Made by a program: the position numbers and the translations under genes. From the NCBI RefSeq assembly GCF_030540765.1, contig NZ_JAUOEL010000002.1:372001-436000 (forward strand): a stretch of 64,000 nucleotides of DNA. Reading direction: 5' to 3'. This stretch comes from Flavivirga jejuensis. Lineage in GTDB: Bacteria > Bacteroidota > Bacteroidia > Flavobacteriales > Flavobacteriaceae. The notes under the pieces were generated by a model. The model was not told the DNA's origin, made no database searches, and was given only the letters and a program-made list of their open reading frames with translations. Below, in pieces: positions 10,104-19,705 of this stretch (positions within the stretch are counted from its first letter, which is position 1; each line of letters starts with the position of its first letter).

Positions 10104-10752
10104 AGTAAATTGTTGAAATATTATATTATTTTTTTATATATACGTTGATGAGATTCTTCACCTTGTTACCATTGATGTTTTTTATAAATACTTAATTTAT
10201 AATCGATTGTCATTCAGAGAACAGCGAAGAATCTTTATAATTAATCTCTAAAGATTCTTCAGTCGTACCTCCTACCATTGACGTTATTTTTTAAGACGTT
10301 GTTTTTCATAACTTTAAAAATATTCGATCATGTGGATTCCTGCCTTCGCAGGAATGACAAAAAAACTACTAACCTGACCATACTCTATAACGTCATTTCC
10401 TCCACTTGATATTTTTTTTATCTCAGGTCTCTGAATGACACCCCTATTACGTCATTTCATCCGCTAGTTAAAATTTTTAACACAAATCTCTGAATGACAT
10501 ATTTAAATTTGATTTCACAAATTGCTTCGTTTCTCTGGCAATGACGGTTCTTTTGTTTTTTTAGCAATTCTCCTCTGCCCTTCCTAAATCATTAATTTGA
10601 TTTTACTACAGAATTTATATAGAGGTTGATATATGGATTCTTCACTGCATTCAAACAGCTTTTCTATTATACAGCATTTTCAAACTATTGACACTCACCT
10701 GCCAGATTCTAGGGCATTCTACTCATTGATGATATATTACTTTATTCCGTGC
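10104..10752. other. intergenic region with degraded REP-like repeats
   Basis: No gene is visible. It contains the palindrome TTCCTGCCTTCGCAGGAA near 10336 and several variants of ACGTCATTTCMTCCRCT followed by CTCTGAATGACA (10390, 10445), also seen near 8955. These are typical flavobacterial dispersed repeats. Confidence 0.5.
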
Positions 10753-11295
10753 TCACCATGACATAGATAGTACTATTGCTCCATTTTCTTGTAAAAGCGG
10801 ATTGTTGGTAATGAGTCCTTTTTTATAGCCGTTAGAATCTCCATAAAACTGATCTTTCTGGTCTTCCCTGAAGTCTGTCCATAGTCTTAGACCTATGTGA
10901 AATTGGGTTTTAGAATAAAATTTTGACAGTCTCATATCGAAACCTAAAGCTCCACCAACCATAGGAAAGGGGTTTGTTTCTCTCCAAATCAACCCCATCC
11001 GAAACCCACTATAGTACCTCACTACATTATTATTAAACAAATTAAAATTAATGCCTATTGTACCTATTAAATCTGTGTAAGCTACCTCAAACCCGTTGTA
11101 TGTTGAAGCCCCTATAGACGCATAGCCCCAGTGCATAATTTTTTGAATTTCGCCCCCTATCTGGAATCCATTATCGGTAATTGTTGGATCTATAAATACA
11201 CTTACTTGCGTATAATCTTTATCTATAAATTGAGCATTAGCTATTGTGCTAACTATTACTAATAATAATACTATTCTTTTTTTAAAATTCGTCAT
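10753..11295 (-). CDS. secreted small beta-barrel-like protein, unknown function
   Basis: A 180-aa protein whose signal peptide ends VSTIANAQ. The mature part alternates polar and hydrophobic residues with many Gly and aromatic positions (HWGYASIGASTYNGFEVAY, YYSGFRMGLIW), consistent with a small outer-membrane barrel, and ends on an aromatic residue (VLSMSW). I do not recognise the family. It lies upstream of no clear operon partner; a 77-bp gap separates it from the small membrane gene at 11372. Confidence 0.6.
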   Translation of the reverse strand: MTNFKKRIVLLLVIVSTIANAQFIDKDYTQVSVFIDPTITDNGFQIGGEIQKIMHWGYASIGASTYNGFEVAYTDLIGTIGINFNLFNNNVVRYYSGFRMGLIWRETNPFPMVGGALGFDMRLSKFYSKTQFHIGLRLWTDFREDQKDQFYGDSNGYKKGLITNNPLLQENGAIVLSMSW

Positions 11296-11371
11296 CTATC
11301 TCTTTTAATCTGATGTCTTCTATTAAGTCTAATCGTTTCATTCCTATCCTTTTTATTTATTACACTCATGT

Positions 11372-11614
11372 TTATAGCACTAGTAATCTTAGGATTATTA
11401 ACATTAATACTATTTGTAAGCTTATCATCATTATGAAAAGATAGTCAACACTTTTTTTATTTTTCATATTTTGTTTCTCTGATAGTTGGTTACCTATTAT
11501 ATATTCTTTATAATTCCTATTTTTTTCATTTCTTGAGTTAGGTTCAATTACCGCACAGTAAAACATTATTACCAGTATAATACCTACTAATATTCGTGTT
11601 ATTTCTATAATCAT
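11372..11614 (-). CDS. small protein with two membrane segments
   Basis: An 80-aa protein: N-terminal membrane helix (ITRILVGIILVIMFYCAV), a polar Asn/Lys-rich loop, then a second helix (YLFIMMISLQIVLMLIILRLLV). The family is unknown. Support for it being real comes from a decayed paralogue of the same layout at 11777-12064. Confidence 0.5.
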   Translation of the reverse strand: MIIEITRILVGIILVIMFYCAVIEPNSRNEKNRNYKEYIIGNQLSEKQNMKNKKSVDYLFIMMISLQIVLMLIILRLLVL

Positions 11615-11776
11615 TTTTTTGAAAATTTTGCTACTAAATTTCTTTTAGAAGCTATTTAAAAGTTTCTAGTTCTTTTTTTGCTCATAATTTAACAACTTAC
11701 ATTTTCAAGTTCATAATCAATTAGGATAGTTGTGATCTTTTCTATTTTTATTAAAAATCCCACGAATTAGATCACT

Positions 11777-12064
11777 TTATAGAATGCTTATCACAGCAAA
11801 AAACAAAACGTTATTTCTTATCTTATTACTTTTTTTATGAAATAAAGGAATAATGCAATTATAGCTCACAACTGTAAACAAGGATAGCATCAGCATCATG
11901 ATTACTAGAGAGCATAACGTTTTTATTTTTGGTGTTTTTATTTCATTTAATAAAGTATTTCTATCTTTTTTTTCATGGTTATTGTTATCCTCACGTTAAC
12001 TCACGCTAGCTATACATAAACCTCCAACAATAAGGGTGATTATTATATTTCTGATAATTTTCAT
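11777..12064 (-). pseudogene. small two-helix membrane protein with an in-frame stop
   Basis: Reading from the ATG at 12064 gives MKIIRNIIITLIVGGLCIAS, then VS and a TAA stop. The same frame continues open for 73 codons: REDNNNHEKKDRNTLLNEI, then a hydrophobic stretch around VIMMLMLSLFTVVSY. The arrangement (helix, Asn/Lys-rich polar loop, helix) parallels the intact gene at 11372-11614, so this looks like a paralogue killed by one nonsense mutation. Re-initiation downstream cannot be excluded. Confidence 0.5.
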
Positions 12065-12140
12065 ATTAAAAAAAAATTAATCTTATTGTTTTTCTGTTTG
12101 CATTATGTTTCCTTTTAATTACGCAGACTATACGTACTAC

Positions 12141-12947
12141 CTACTCATTTTTTTTGACTTCTTCTTTTAGACAATTCCAACGAATTGAATTTTTCAGGTT
12201 AAACAGCGGCACCGCATCTAAAATGTCGAGTTTGTATTTATTTGCTATTACTGGCCGAAAATTATTTAAGCCTTTTATATGCATCTTATTACCTACCACC
12301 TTAAAAATCTTGTCTACATTTATGATTACCGATCTATTAACCCTTAAAAAATTATTTGGTAAAATTTCTAGCATTGACTGTAGTGTTTCTCTTATTAAAT
12401 GTTTACCGTTACTTAAATAAATGGTGATATAATTACGGTCGCTCTCTAGACATAACACCTCTTTTAAATCGAATTTGATTAATGAATATCCTTCCTTTAA
12501 AAAAAAAGTCCCGTTATTATATCTCAATCCATTCTTTCTTTCTGAAGTCATACTCACCATACTATCTTGCGATCCCATCAGAACATTATTATTTTCACTA
12601 CTACCGATGAGTTTATCAAAATCTACAAAGGGTCTAAAAAACATCCGATATAAATCAATCTCCATTTGGCCCTTTTGAGTTTCGATATTTTGTGAAATAT
12701 TACTGTAAAAGATTATCTTAAATTTATATTGATGAAATAAATGATAGCATAACATATCGTCTCTAAACATCTCAAAAAAGCAATAATCAATCAGTATAAA
12801 ATCGTATTCATTATTCTGTTCAGACATCCACAAATCTTCCCAACTAAAAAAGACTTCACGTCTACGCACCCCACTTTTTCTTAAATCGTCCAACAGCGAT
12901 ATACAGTCTGACTTCTTTTTGGTTAAAATTGCTACTCTATCTTTCAT
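12141..12947 (-). CDS. LytTR DNA-binding regulator with a degenerate receiver-like domain
   Basis: A 268-aa protein. Residues about 1-110 look like a receiver that lost its phosphorylation site (YDFILIDYCFFEMF sits where the acceptor strand would be). Residues about 155-260 form a LytTR DNA-binding domain (DLKEVLCLESDRNYITIYL, LPNNFLRVNRSVIINVDKI). LytTR proteins bind direct repeats upstream of target promoters. No histidine kinase is adjacent. A motif shared with two other genes lies about 230-270 bp upstream (13177-13222). Confidence 0.85.
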   Translation of the reverse strand: MKDRVAILTKKKSDCISLLDDLRKSGVRRREVFFSWEDLWMSEQNNEYDFILIDYCFFEMFRDDMLCYHLFHQYKFKIIFYSNISQNIETQKGQMEIDLYRMFFRPFVDFDKLIGSSENNNVLMGSQDSMVSMTSERKNGLRYNNGTFFLKEGYSLIKFDLKEVLCLESDRNYITIYLSNGKHLIRETLQSMLEILPNNFLRVNRSVIINVDKIFKVVGNKMHIKGLNNFRPVIANKYKLDILDAVPLFNLKNSIRWNCLKEEVKKNE

Positions 12948-13801
12948 TAAAGTTTTTTTTAATACTTACCTCATCATTTTTAATAGCCATTTATACACGT
13001 TGCTCTAGCGATATTTTGCCCTACTTCAAAACCAATAAGCGTGTCGCTAGTTAGGGTTTTCGTTTGGCTTTTAACCGAAATACCTCACCCAACTAGATCC
13101 TTTATATTAAATCAAGACACGCCATTTTAAGTGAATTGCTATTAATTAATTTGTTTACAAAATTATCTTCATTGTATGTTATAAAACATAGATAATAGTC
13201 CATTTATCATGGATAATTTATTCTCTGGTTTTTATTTTAAGACTATTGACCTTTAACTTTATTAAGCACATCTCATCTATAACTCTCTCACCGTAATCGA
13301 TTTATTTACTAAATGCCAATAACTACTAATCAATCAAACCGAAAATCTAATTTTTAAAATTTAATTATGCTGCTACATTTTTTACTCTATCACTGTTTTT
13401 AAATTTTATTTTTTATGTATTGATTTAAGTATTTTTTTAATTGATCATGACTATAATCAGACTTATTAGCCCGAATATAATGGTGCATATTTGTACAAAC
13501 ACCACCAAATACAACAGGGGTAATAATGTTATTTTAACTAGTTTTTCAGAAGCTTTAAAGAAAGCCATTGGTATGTCATTTTTTTTCATATTTGTTTTAG
13601 GTAATTATTATATTTTACTCATGAGAAATTTGTACTACTTAATTATTATTACTGTACTATTTGGGTGGTATATAGGCTGCTCTCTAAATGGCCCCAAAAA
13701 CCTTAATCATTACTTGATTTTATCTTACTTATTTAAACCTACATTTATAAATAAGACAATATTGGAGCAACCTATACTCTCATTACCACCCACCCTAGTT
13801 T
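12948..13801. other. long intergenic region
   Basis: About 850 bp lie between two minus-strand genes. I see no gene with support; a plus-strand 131-codon reading frame at 13441 overlaps the end of the next gene and looks fortuitous. The only notable signal is the shared motif at 13177-13222. Confidence 0.5.
13177..13222 (-). promoter_or_regulatory. candidate shared regulatory motif, copy 1
   Basis: On the plus strand it contains ACATAGATAAT, then TATCATGGATAATTTATTCT. It closely matches 19706-19752 and, in a shorter form, 17292-17333. All three copies lie 100-270 bp upstream of minus-strand genes, two of which encode regulators. Confidence 0.35.
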
Positions 13802-14914
13802 CTATATATTTGTGTTTATTTGCCTCCATATATTGAGACTGTCTTTATATTTATAAACACGTACATAATTTATAGCTGGTGTTTGTTTATTATTACCTCT
13901 ATTTTTTTCATAGGCTCCTATGAGTATGATAGTACCATTACCCGACAAGCTTATATTATTAAACCCAGATACATCATACCCTGTTGTTTTACCATCTATA
14001 TCTGCGCCTTTCTGAATCCAGGTATTAGATCTATTTTGATAAGCACGTACATAACTATATCTTACGCCTTTATCATTGTTCATATATGCTCCTATAGCCA
14101 CAGTAGAGCCGTCACTAGACAAACTGACATTCCATCCTGAAAAATTACCAACTGATTCACCAACAATAGCATCACCTATTTGTAACCAGTTTCCTGACAC
14201 ATTTTTATATACACTTACATAGCCGGATGATCTTCCTCCTTGATGAGCGCCTATGGCTAGAACAGTCCCATTGTTAGACAAACTCACACTTGCCCCGAAA
14301 TAATCTTTTGTTGCTTTACCATTTATATTTTGCCCTACCTGAGTCCAGACTCCTGACCTATTTTTATAAACACGTACATGCCCAGATTTTGTACCGTTAC
14401 CGCTGTTGAGAACAGCACCTATAGCCACAATAGCACCATCACCAGATAAACTCACACTATAACCTGACCAATTTCCCTCTGCTTCGCCATCTATATCTGC
14501 ACCTACTTGTTTCCAAACTCCCGAATTATTTTTGTAAACACGTACATGCCCCGAATTTTTACCGTTATGACCATGGTTACGCTTAGCTCCTATAGCCACC
14601 GTAGTGCCATCATTAGACAAGCTTACACTGTAGCCAAACCAATCTCCTACCTTTTCTCCATTGATATCTGCACCTACTTGACTCCAAACTCCTGAATTAT
14701 TTTTGTAAACACGTACATGCCCAGATTTTGTACCGTTATCATTAGCATCATGAACTCCTATAGCCAAAGTTTTACTGTCATCAGACCAACTCATGCTATA
14801 ACTTGACAAATTACTTATTGCCTCGTTGGTATTAACGCTTATTTGAGCTTGACCATAACTAGCTAAACTTAACAGCCCAAAAAGGATTGCTTGTATATTT
14901 CTTAATTGTATCAA
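13802..14914 (-). CDS. secreted beta-propeller-like repeat protein
   Basis: A 370-aa protein with signal peptide ending SLASYGQAQ. It carries about six to seven repeats of about 50 residues built on SGHVRVYKNNSGVW, QVGADIDGE and VSLSNDGTTVAIGA, resembling FG-GAP/integrin-like propeller proteins found on flavobacterial surfaces. No T9SS sorting domain is visible at the end (YKDSLNIWRQINTNI), unlike the other surface proteins of the window, so it may be 3'-truncated. The upstream two-box motif (14971-15003) is shared with those genes. Confidence 0.75.
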   Translation of the reverse strand: MIQLRNIQAILFGLLSLASYGQAQISVNTNEAISNLSSYSMSWSDDSKTLAIGVHDANDNGTKSGHVRVYKNNSGVWSQVGADINGEKVGDWFGYSVSLSNDGTTVAIGAKRNHGHNGKNSGHVRVYKNNSGVWKQVGADIDGEAEGNWSGYSVSLSGDGAIVAIGAVLNSGNGTKSGHVRVYKNRSGVWTQVGQNINGKATKDYFGASVSLSNNGTVLAIGAHQGGRSSGYVSVYKNVSGNWLQIGDAIVGESVGNFSGWNVSLSSDGSTVAIGAYMNNDKGVRYSYVRAYQNRSNTWIQKGADIDGKTTGYDVSGFNNISLSGNGTIILIGAYEKNRGNNKQTPAINYVRVYKYKDSLNIWRQINTNI

Positions 14915-14970
14915 TTTCTTTTTCGGTTATAATTTCAAAGCGAAGATTCATCCTATTTGGCAGCTCTTCT

Positions 14971-15003
14971 AAAAAAAGTGCTGAAGCATGTTAAAATAGG
15001 GAC
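14971..15003 (-). promoter_or_regulatory. two-box upstream motif of surface-protein genes
   Basis: Plus-strand text AAAAAAAGTGCTGAA, then after about 11 nt AATAGGGACTAA. It lies 57-90 bp upstream of the propeller gene. See the matching finding for the other copies. The rest of 14915-15331 shows nothing else. Confidence 0.4.
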
Positions 15004-15331
15004 TAAAAAGAGGTTTTATGGGACTTGCTGGAACTGTTTTAACACGTGTATTTAACTTGTTTTGTGTGTTATAAAATTCATTTTGCATTTGAATTAATGA
15101 AAAATGAGTGGTTTTGCTGTGGTTTTTAATTTAGCCATGATACTGACTATCCATACATAGATTGCCACAGTCGTTCCTACTTCGCAATGACGTATGCTAG
15201 TCGTGTTTATACTTGTATTTATTTATAAAAAATGTTCTATGCATAAGTTATAGATATCCATTCCTAGATCCTTCAATTTGCAACAAATTTGCACTGTAAC
15301 AAAAATTTAAAAACATGAAAACAGTAATATT

Positions 15332-15957
15332 ATGAAACGTACAAAAAAAGAAACCATTGGATTATTGGTAACCATGAAAGCTAAACCCAGTAAAGAAAAA
15401 GAAGTTAAAGATTTTTTACTTAGTGGATTAGCGCTAGTAAGTAACGAACTTCAAACGGTGTCTTGGTTTGCCTTTAGGATAAACGAAAGCTCTTTTGGCA
15501 TATATGATACTTTTGAAGTAGAAGCAGGTAAACAAGCCCATTTAAAAGGCGACGTTGCAAAAGCTTTATTAGCACATGCTGATAATTTATTGGAAAGCTT
15601 TGATGTGAACGTGAGTATTAAACCCGTTAATATCATTGCTTCTCATCATAAACCTGGGACACAAAACAAAGGATTATTGGTTATTATAAACGCTAAAGCA
15701 GGTAAATCGCAGATGTAGAAAATTTTCTTCAAGTAGGTAAGCAATTGGTAAGTGATAAACCAGAAACCTTATCGTGGTATGCCATTAAGCTAGATAACAC
15801 AAAGTACGCTATATTTGATACTTTTGCGGAAGCTACTGGTAGAGATGCACACTTAACAGGAAAAATAGCAGCGGCTCTTTTGGAAAAAGCTCCTGCTATT
15901 CTAAAAGATTTTGAAGCCTCAGCTATTCAAAACATAGATATTTTGGCATCAAAATAA
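15332..15957 (+). pseudogene. duplicated antibiotic-biosynthesis-monooxygenase-like (ABM) protein, frameshifted
   Basis: Two tandem ferredoxin-like ABM domains in different frames. The first is open from ATG 15332 to a stop at 15718 (LLVTMKAKPSKEKEVKDFLL, TVSWFAFRINESSFGIYDTF). The second restarts the same pattern (KGLLVIINAKAGKS, then in the next frame ADVENFLQVGKQLVS and LSWYAIKLDNTKYAIFDTF) up to 15957. Inserting one base at about 15709 restores a single 208-residue ORF. ABM proteins are small oxygenases or detoxification factors of often unknown substrate. A sequencing error is possible, but there is no homopolymer at the break. Confidence 0.7.
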
Positions 15958-15975
15958 AATTAATTAAAGTATGAT

Positions 15976-16124
15976 GGCTCTAGTTTAAATTAGCGTTGTT
16001 CTTTGAGTCGCTTATATAGTAAGACCTTTCGAAGGTTGAAACTAAATTAAAGTCACAAGTTTTTAAATTTAGGGCTATTAAAAGTATAAAACTGAATTTA
16101 TCATAGCACAATTAAACTAGAGCC
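15976..16124. repeat. 149-bp MITE with terminal inverted repeats and 8-bp target duplication
   Basis: Ends are GGCTCTAGTTTAA and its exact complement TTAAACTAGAGCC (13 bp). The element is flanked on both sides by AGTATGAT (15968-15975 and 16125-16132), a perfect 8-bp target-site duplication. The interior has no ORF. It sits between the ABM gene and the AraC gene, both unbroken by it. Confidence 0.85.
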
Positions 16125-16187
16125 AGTATGATTAAAAAGACGCTTCTTAATTGATGCTCCTTTTTTGATATACGGATCTATAACTAA

Positions 16188-17066
16188 CTACAAAAGATTA
16201 GCTTGTGATTTTTCTAGTTTAGCGAAACCAACTGTTTTTCTATAAATATCTGGTGAAACGCCTACTTTCTTTTTAAAAAATCGGCTAAAATAAAACTCAT
16301 CTTCATACCCTAAAAACGTGGCTATTTGTTTTACAGGTTTTGAGGTTAAATAAAGCTCTCGCTTTGCAGCAATAATAATTCTATTAGTTATTAAACATGT
16401 AAGGGTTAGGTTTAGATATTTTTTAACCATTTTTGCTAAAGTTTTAGAACTTACGCATAACATATCTGCGTATTCTTGTGGTGCGTGTAGCTTGGAATAA
16501 TTACCTTCAATAGCATCTACTAAATTTTGCAAGACTTCTGATTGTCTATCTGCAAATTTTAGTACGGTATCTTTATCAAATTTCTTTTTCTGTCTCACAG
16601 ATTCAATAAGAAACACTTTTAAAAAAGCAACTAGCACTTCATGTTGTGCAATAGAATCTTTATCCATTTCCCTTAAAATTTGATCTATGAGATTAAAAAA
16701 CAATGCTTCTTCTGAGAGTTTAAAATAAGGTAAGCCATGAAAATTACCAAACAGCACGCCTTCTGTTTCAATTTCATTTTGATGGCGGTATGTACAAAAA
16801 AAATCGGGATGGAAATTTAATATAAAACCCGAGCACTCCCCTTTTGAGGTTATCATAAAAGGTTGATAAGGGGATAAACAAATCATATGATTTGCTTCGA
16901 GCTGATACTCTGAAAAGTCTACTTTTAAATTAAAGCTATTACTGCATAACAGAATAATAGAGTAGTAATTTTTTCGTTGTAAATGATCAAACTGGTTTAG
17001 ATTATTGAATCGTTCTAATCTAAATGCTAATTCATTATTTTGTTTATTAATAATAATTTGGGCCAT
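16188..17066 (-). CDS. AraC-family transcriptional regulator
   Basis: A 292-aa protein. The N-terminal part (residues 1-170) is a cupin-like sensor domain (YQLEANHMICLSPYQPFMI). The C-terminal part (about 185-285) is a double helix-turn-helix: EYADMLCVSSKTLAKMVKKY, then VKQIATFLGYEDEFYFSRFF and VGVSPDIYRK, the standard AraC signature. It converges with the ABM pseudogene. A regulatory-type motif lies about 230-270 bp upstream (17292-17333). Target genes are unknown. Confidence 0.92.
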   Translation of the reverse strand: MAQIIINKQNNELAFRLERFNNLNQFDHLQRKNYYSIILLCSNSFNLKVDFSEYQLEANHMICLSPYQPFMITSKGECSGFILNFHPDFFCTYRHQNEIETEGVLFGNFHGLPYFKLSEEALFFNLIDQILREMDKDSIAQHEVLVAFLKVFLIESVRQKKKFDKDTVLKFADRQSEVLQNLVDAIEGNYSKLHAPQEYADMLCVSSKTLAKMVKKYLNLTLTCLITNRIIIAAKRELYLTSKPVKQIATFLGYEDEFYFSRFFKKKVGVSPDIYRKTVGFAKLEKSQANLL

Positions 17067-17291
17067 GGTTATTTACTTTCTGGGAATTTTAGGTTTTTTT
17101 AAGCTGTAATCTACTTTTACTTTAGTTCTTGTTGGGGTGTCTTTTAATTTTCCCATTTCCTGCTAAGTTATTAGAGAGGGTTTTAGAAATTTTAGACGCA
17201 GCATTTAAACAATGCTATTTACTCAACGTTAAATATAAGGCAAAATTTCAATAATTGTGTTAAATTCTTACTCTCAAAACTATTTCTAATA

Positions 17292-17333
17292 TGTATTGTA
17301 AAACATGGATCATTTTCCATGGATAATTTTTAC
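17292..17333 (-). promoter_or_regulatory. candidate shared regulatory motif, copy 2
   Basis: The plus strand reads TGTATTGTAAAACATGGATC, then ATTTTCCATGGATAATTTTT. The centre CATGGATCATTTTCCATGG is an imperfect palindrome. It resembles 13177-13222 and 19706-19752. The remaining 17067-17543 contains no gene I can support. Confidence 0.4.
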
Positions 17334-17543
17334 TAAGTCGTTGTTTTGAGTTTTAATATAGGTGGAAATCTAAAGAGGTAATAATTGATATCGTCAACCT
17401 TAAAGTGTCTGCTTCTTAAAAGTGACATGATGACGAGTAAGCTACCTCGATGCAAGCATACAAAGCATTCAATAGGACATGTTTTTTTTAGATCTGAAGC
17501 AGCTTCGAGGGATTAAACCTTAACTAACCCTTATTTTTTAAAA

Positions 17544-17963
17544 TTATGCGATTCTCAAGATAGTCTCACATTTCTCCTTATTTAATAAATAGCTGTATTC
17601 GATTTTCATCTGAAAGGCTAATAAAACCAAATAAACTTTGAGTTCTTTTTCTTTATCACTCACTCCTATAGAAAATAGAATGTCCATGATTTTTTCGGAA
17701 AATATTGACGCTTCCTTTTTGATATCGGCAGTCATAAAATCCTCCCTATTAAGCAATTGTAAATTAAAAGCTCTTCTATAAGCATTGTACAAATTATTAA
17801 CAGAGAGCTTATTTAAAATTAATCGCTCCATCTCTGTTTGCTCTCTTTTACTATTAAACTGTAATTCCTTAGCTATATCCTCCTTATCTAGACCTTTATA
17901 TGTTAGACGTAAACAATTTAATTCTTTATCATTGAATAATTTTACTGTATGAGCTTGTATCAT
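17544..17963 (-). CDS. small LuxR-like helix-turn-helix protein
   Basis: A 139-aa protein. Residues about 8-60 resemble a LuxR/sigma-4 type HTH (LFNDKELNCLRLTYKGLDKE, DIAKELQFNSK). It is a paralogue of the gene just upstream, sharing the pattern of HTH, AFxLxxLxxxDF, and a short helical tail. It overlaps that gene by 4 bp (ATGA), so translation is coupled. Function unknown; it probably binds DNA, possibly as a heteromer with its neighbour. Confidence 0.6.
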   Translation of the reverse strand: MIQAHTVKLFNDKELNCLRLTYKGLDKEDIAKELQFNSKREQTEMERLILNKLSVNNLYNAYRRAFNLQLLNREDFMTADIKKEASIFSEKIMDILFSIGVSDKEKELKVYLVLLAFQMKIEYSYLLNKEKCETILRIA

Positions 17964-18367
17964 TTTAAAGTAATTTTTATTTTTTTTAGTGAACGCGTTA
18001 TAGAGTTATCAAAATCAAATAAAATATCCTTAGGAAGTTTATATCTAGAAGGTTTGCTTTTAAAATCATTAACTATTTTTGATGCATAATCTAGTGCTAT
18101 TTCTTTTATGGCTGGATCGATATAATCTCGTTCCTCTAAAATTCCAAGTTCAAATGCTTTTTGAATTAAAACAACCCAATCTTTAGTCTTAAATTTCTTT
18201 TTTAAAATCCTTTTTATATAGTCTAAATCTTTCTCTTCCATTTCAAGGAAATTTGAAATGTATTGATCATCATAATTAAGAACAAATAATCTCAAAAAAT
18301 ACCTTTCATTATTTGATAATTCAATACTGCTATTCTCATTTATTAATTCAATTGTGCTACACTCCAT
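17960..18367 (-). CDS. small LuxR-like helix-turn-helix protein, paralogue of its neighbour
   Basis: A 135-aa protein with an HTH-like region at about residues 16-60 (LSNNERYFLRLFVLNYDDQ, YISNFLEMEEKDLDYIKRIL), then KAFELGILEERDYIDP. It is the first gene of a two-gene unit, overlapping the second by 4 bp. No receiver or sensor domain is present. I do not recognise a named family. Confidence 0.6.
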   Translation of the reverse strand: MECSTIELINENSSIELSNNERYFLRLFVLNYDDQYISNFLEMEEKDLDYIKRILKKKFKTKDWVVLIQKAFELGILEERDYIDPAIKEIALDYASKIVNDFKSKPSRYKLPKDILFDFDNSITRSLKKIKITLK

Positions 18368-18477
18368 ATTTTTTTTATCTTAATATTTTACTAATTCCAT
18401 TATAAAATCAACATCTAACACTTTCACAATCGTAATTTTCTCTTATTATGAATATGCTCTAGCATGTATTTATCTCT

Positions 18478-18630
18478 TTAAATTTTGGTGTTAATTCTAT
18501 ATAAATCACCTTTACTATTTGTAGGCAATTCCTTTTTACAATTATTACAACTATATTCTTTTACATAAGACCTTACGTCTCGAGATACTTTGTAATCATG
18601 TCCAGATATCTTGCAATACATATTTCTCAT
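18478..18630 (-). CDS. DUF1660-like small metal-binding-type protein
   Basis: A 50-aa protein beginning MRNMYCKISGHDYKVSRDV, followed by YSCNNCKKELP. The Cys-x4-His and CxxC pairs suggest a zinc site. This layout fits the short prophage-type DUF1660 proteins common in Flavobacteriaceae. The ATG at 18630 gives the normal length. It suggests a mobile-element history for this stretch. Confidence 0.6.
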   Translation of the reverse strand: MRNMYCKISGHDYKVSRDVRSYVKEYSCNNCKKELPTNSKGDLYRINTKI

Positions 18631-19128
18631 TTTGTTTGTAACTTGTTTTCTTAAGGAGAGACTGTCAAAATATTTGAACTAAACCATGACTAGTTAAATT
18701 CACTAATCCTATAAAGTTATATTTCCTTCATATTTTTTTTAACTTAGGTTTACTAGCGTCAAAGGTTGATTCTTTATATAAATTATTCTAAAAAAAGTGC
18801 TAAACCAGATTTAAAGTGGGACGAATTGGTGTGTTTAGAGGATTTTGAAAAAACATTTTCTAGCTATTGGGGCTCTTTTTACCCTTAAAAGATTAAAGTC
18901 AATGTAATGTACCAGGTGTTTGGAACGGGTTTATTTGGATTCCTGCTCCTGTCCACAGAAGGGTAGATTCAGGGGAATAATACAGTTATGGAGAAGCTCA
19001 ATTGGTATATACCTCTAAAATGAAGGTGTTACCGCCTCAAGCATTCGTTCAAGATTATTAAGTTAAGAAGTTTTCAAACACAGTACCTGTTATATACATA
19101 CCTGTTTTCTTTGTAGAAAGTTGTCCAT
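18631..19128. other. intergenic region with decayed sequence
   Basis: No intact gene. A copy of the two-box motif (AAAAAAGTGCTAA, then AAAGTGGGACGAA) occurs at 18791-18824 but has no surface gene behind it, which suggests a lost gene. Confidence 0.4.
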
Positions 19129-19608
19129 TTATTTTTCAACTGGTAGGATAAGTGCCTCACCGGTCATTTTGATTGGGCCGATTTGAGTCTCACACTTTAC
19201 AAACCAATTACCATCGGGCAATTGCTTTACCCCATTAACCCAGAACCTTTGAACCAAATTCTTCTCTTCCTTCACTAATTCTGGTAAACGAATATTAAAA
19301 TTGGTGGGCCATATTTTAAATCTTTCATCACCCGGAGAATATTCAATGTTTTTGTAATAACAAAAATAAACATAGAGCAGCTTTTGACACTGAATTAATG
19401 GCGATAAAAAGATAAGATGGCTAGGACTGTTTATCATATCCGTGTAGTACTCTCGCGAAAACTCAACTTCAATATAGTTTTTAGCGCACCGGTATTCTTT
19501 AATAAATAATTTTTCACGAACATTCTTCTCTGGCATAATATTGAATGACAAATCATTAATGCTATCTTCCTTAATGACTTTTTCAAACGTTTCAGGTATT
19601 TCTCTCAT
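19129..19608 (-). CDS. hypothetical protein
   Basis: A 159-aa protein without signal peptide or membrane segment. The alternation of strands and the C-terminal GPIKMTGEALILPVEK could fit a small beta-rich or hotdog-like fold, but I do not recognise a family. A motif shared with two regulator genes lies about 100-145 bp upstream. Confidence 0.55.
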   Translation of the reverse strand: MREIPETFEKVIKEDSINDLSFNIMPEKNVREKLFIKEYRCAKNYIEVEFSREYYTDMINSPSHLIFLSPLIQCQKLLYVYFCYYKNIEYSPGDERFKIWPTNFNIRLPELVKEEKNLVQRFWVNGVKQLPDGNWFVKCETQIGPIKMTGEALILPVEK

Positions 19609-19705
19609 TATTTTGCCTTTTTATGTTAACCCTATTTTTATAAGGATTAATAATCGTTGTGATTTTTTTTAATTATTTACTCCCCACCCCAATATTACTT
19701 TAATC

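Noticed and set aside
13441-13836. 131-codon plus-strand ORF
   Set aside because: Overlaps the 3' end of the propeller gene, has no plausible ribosome site, and its hydrophobic stretches come from AT-rich sequence.
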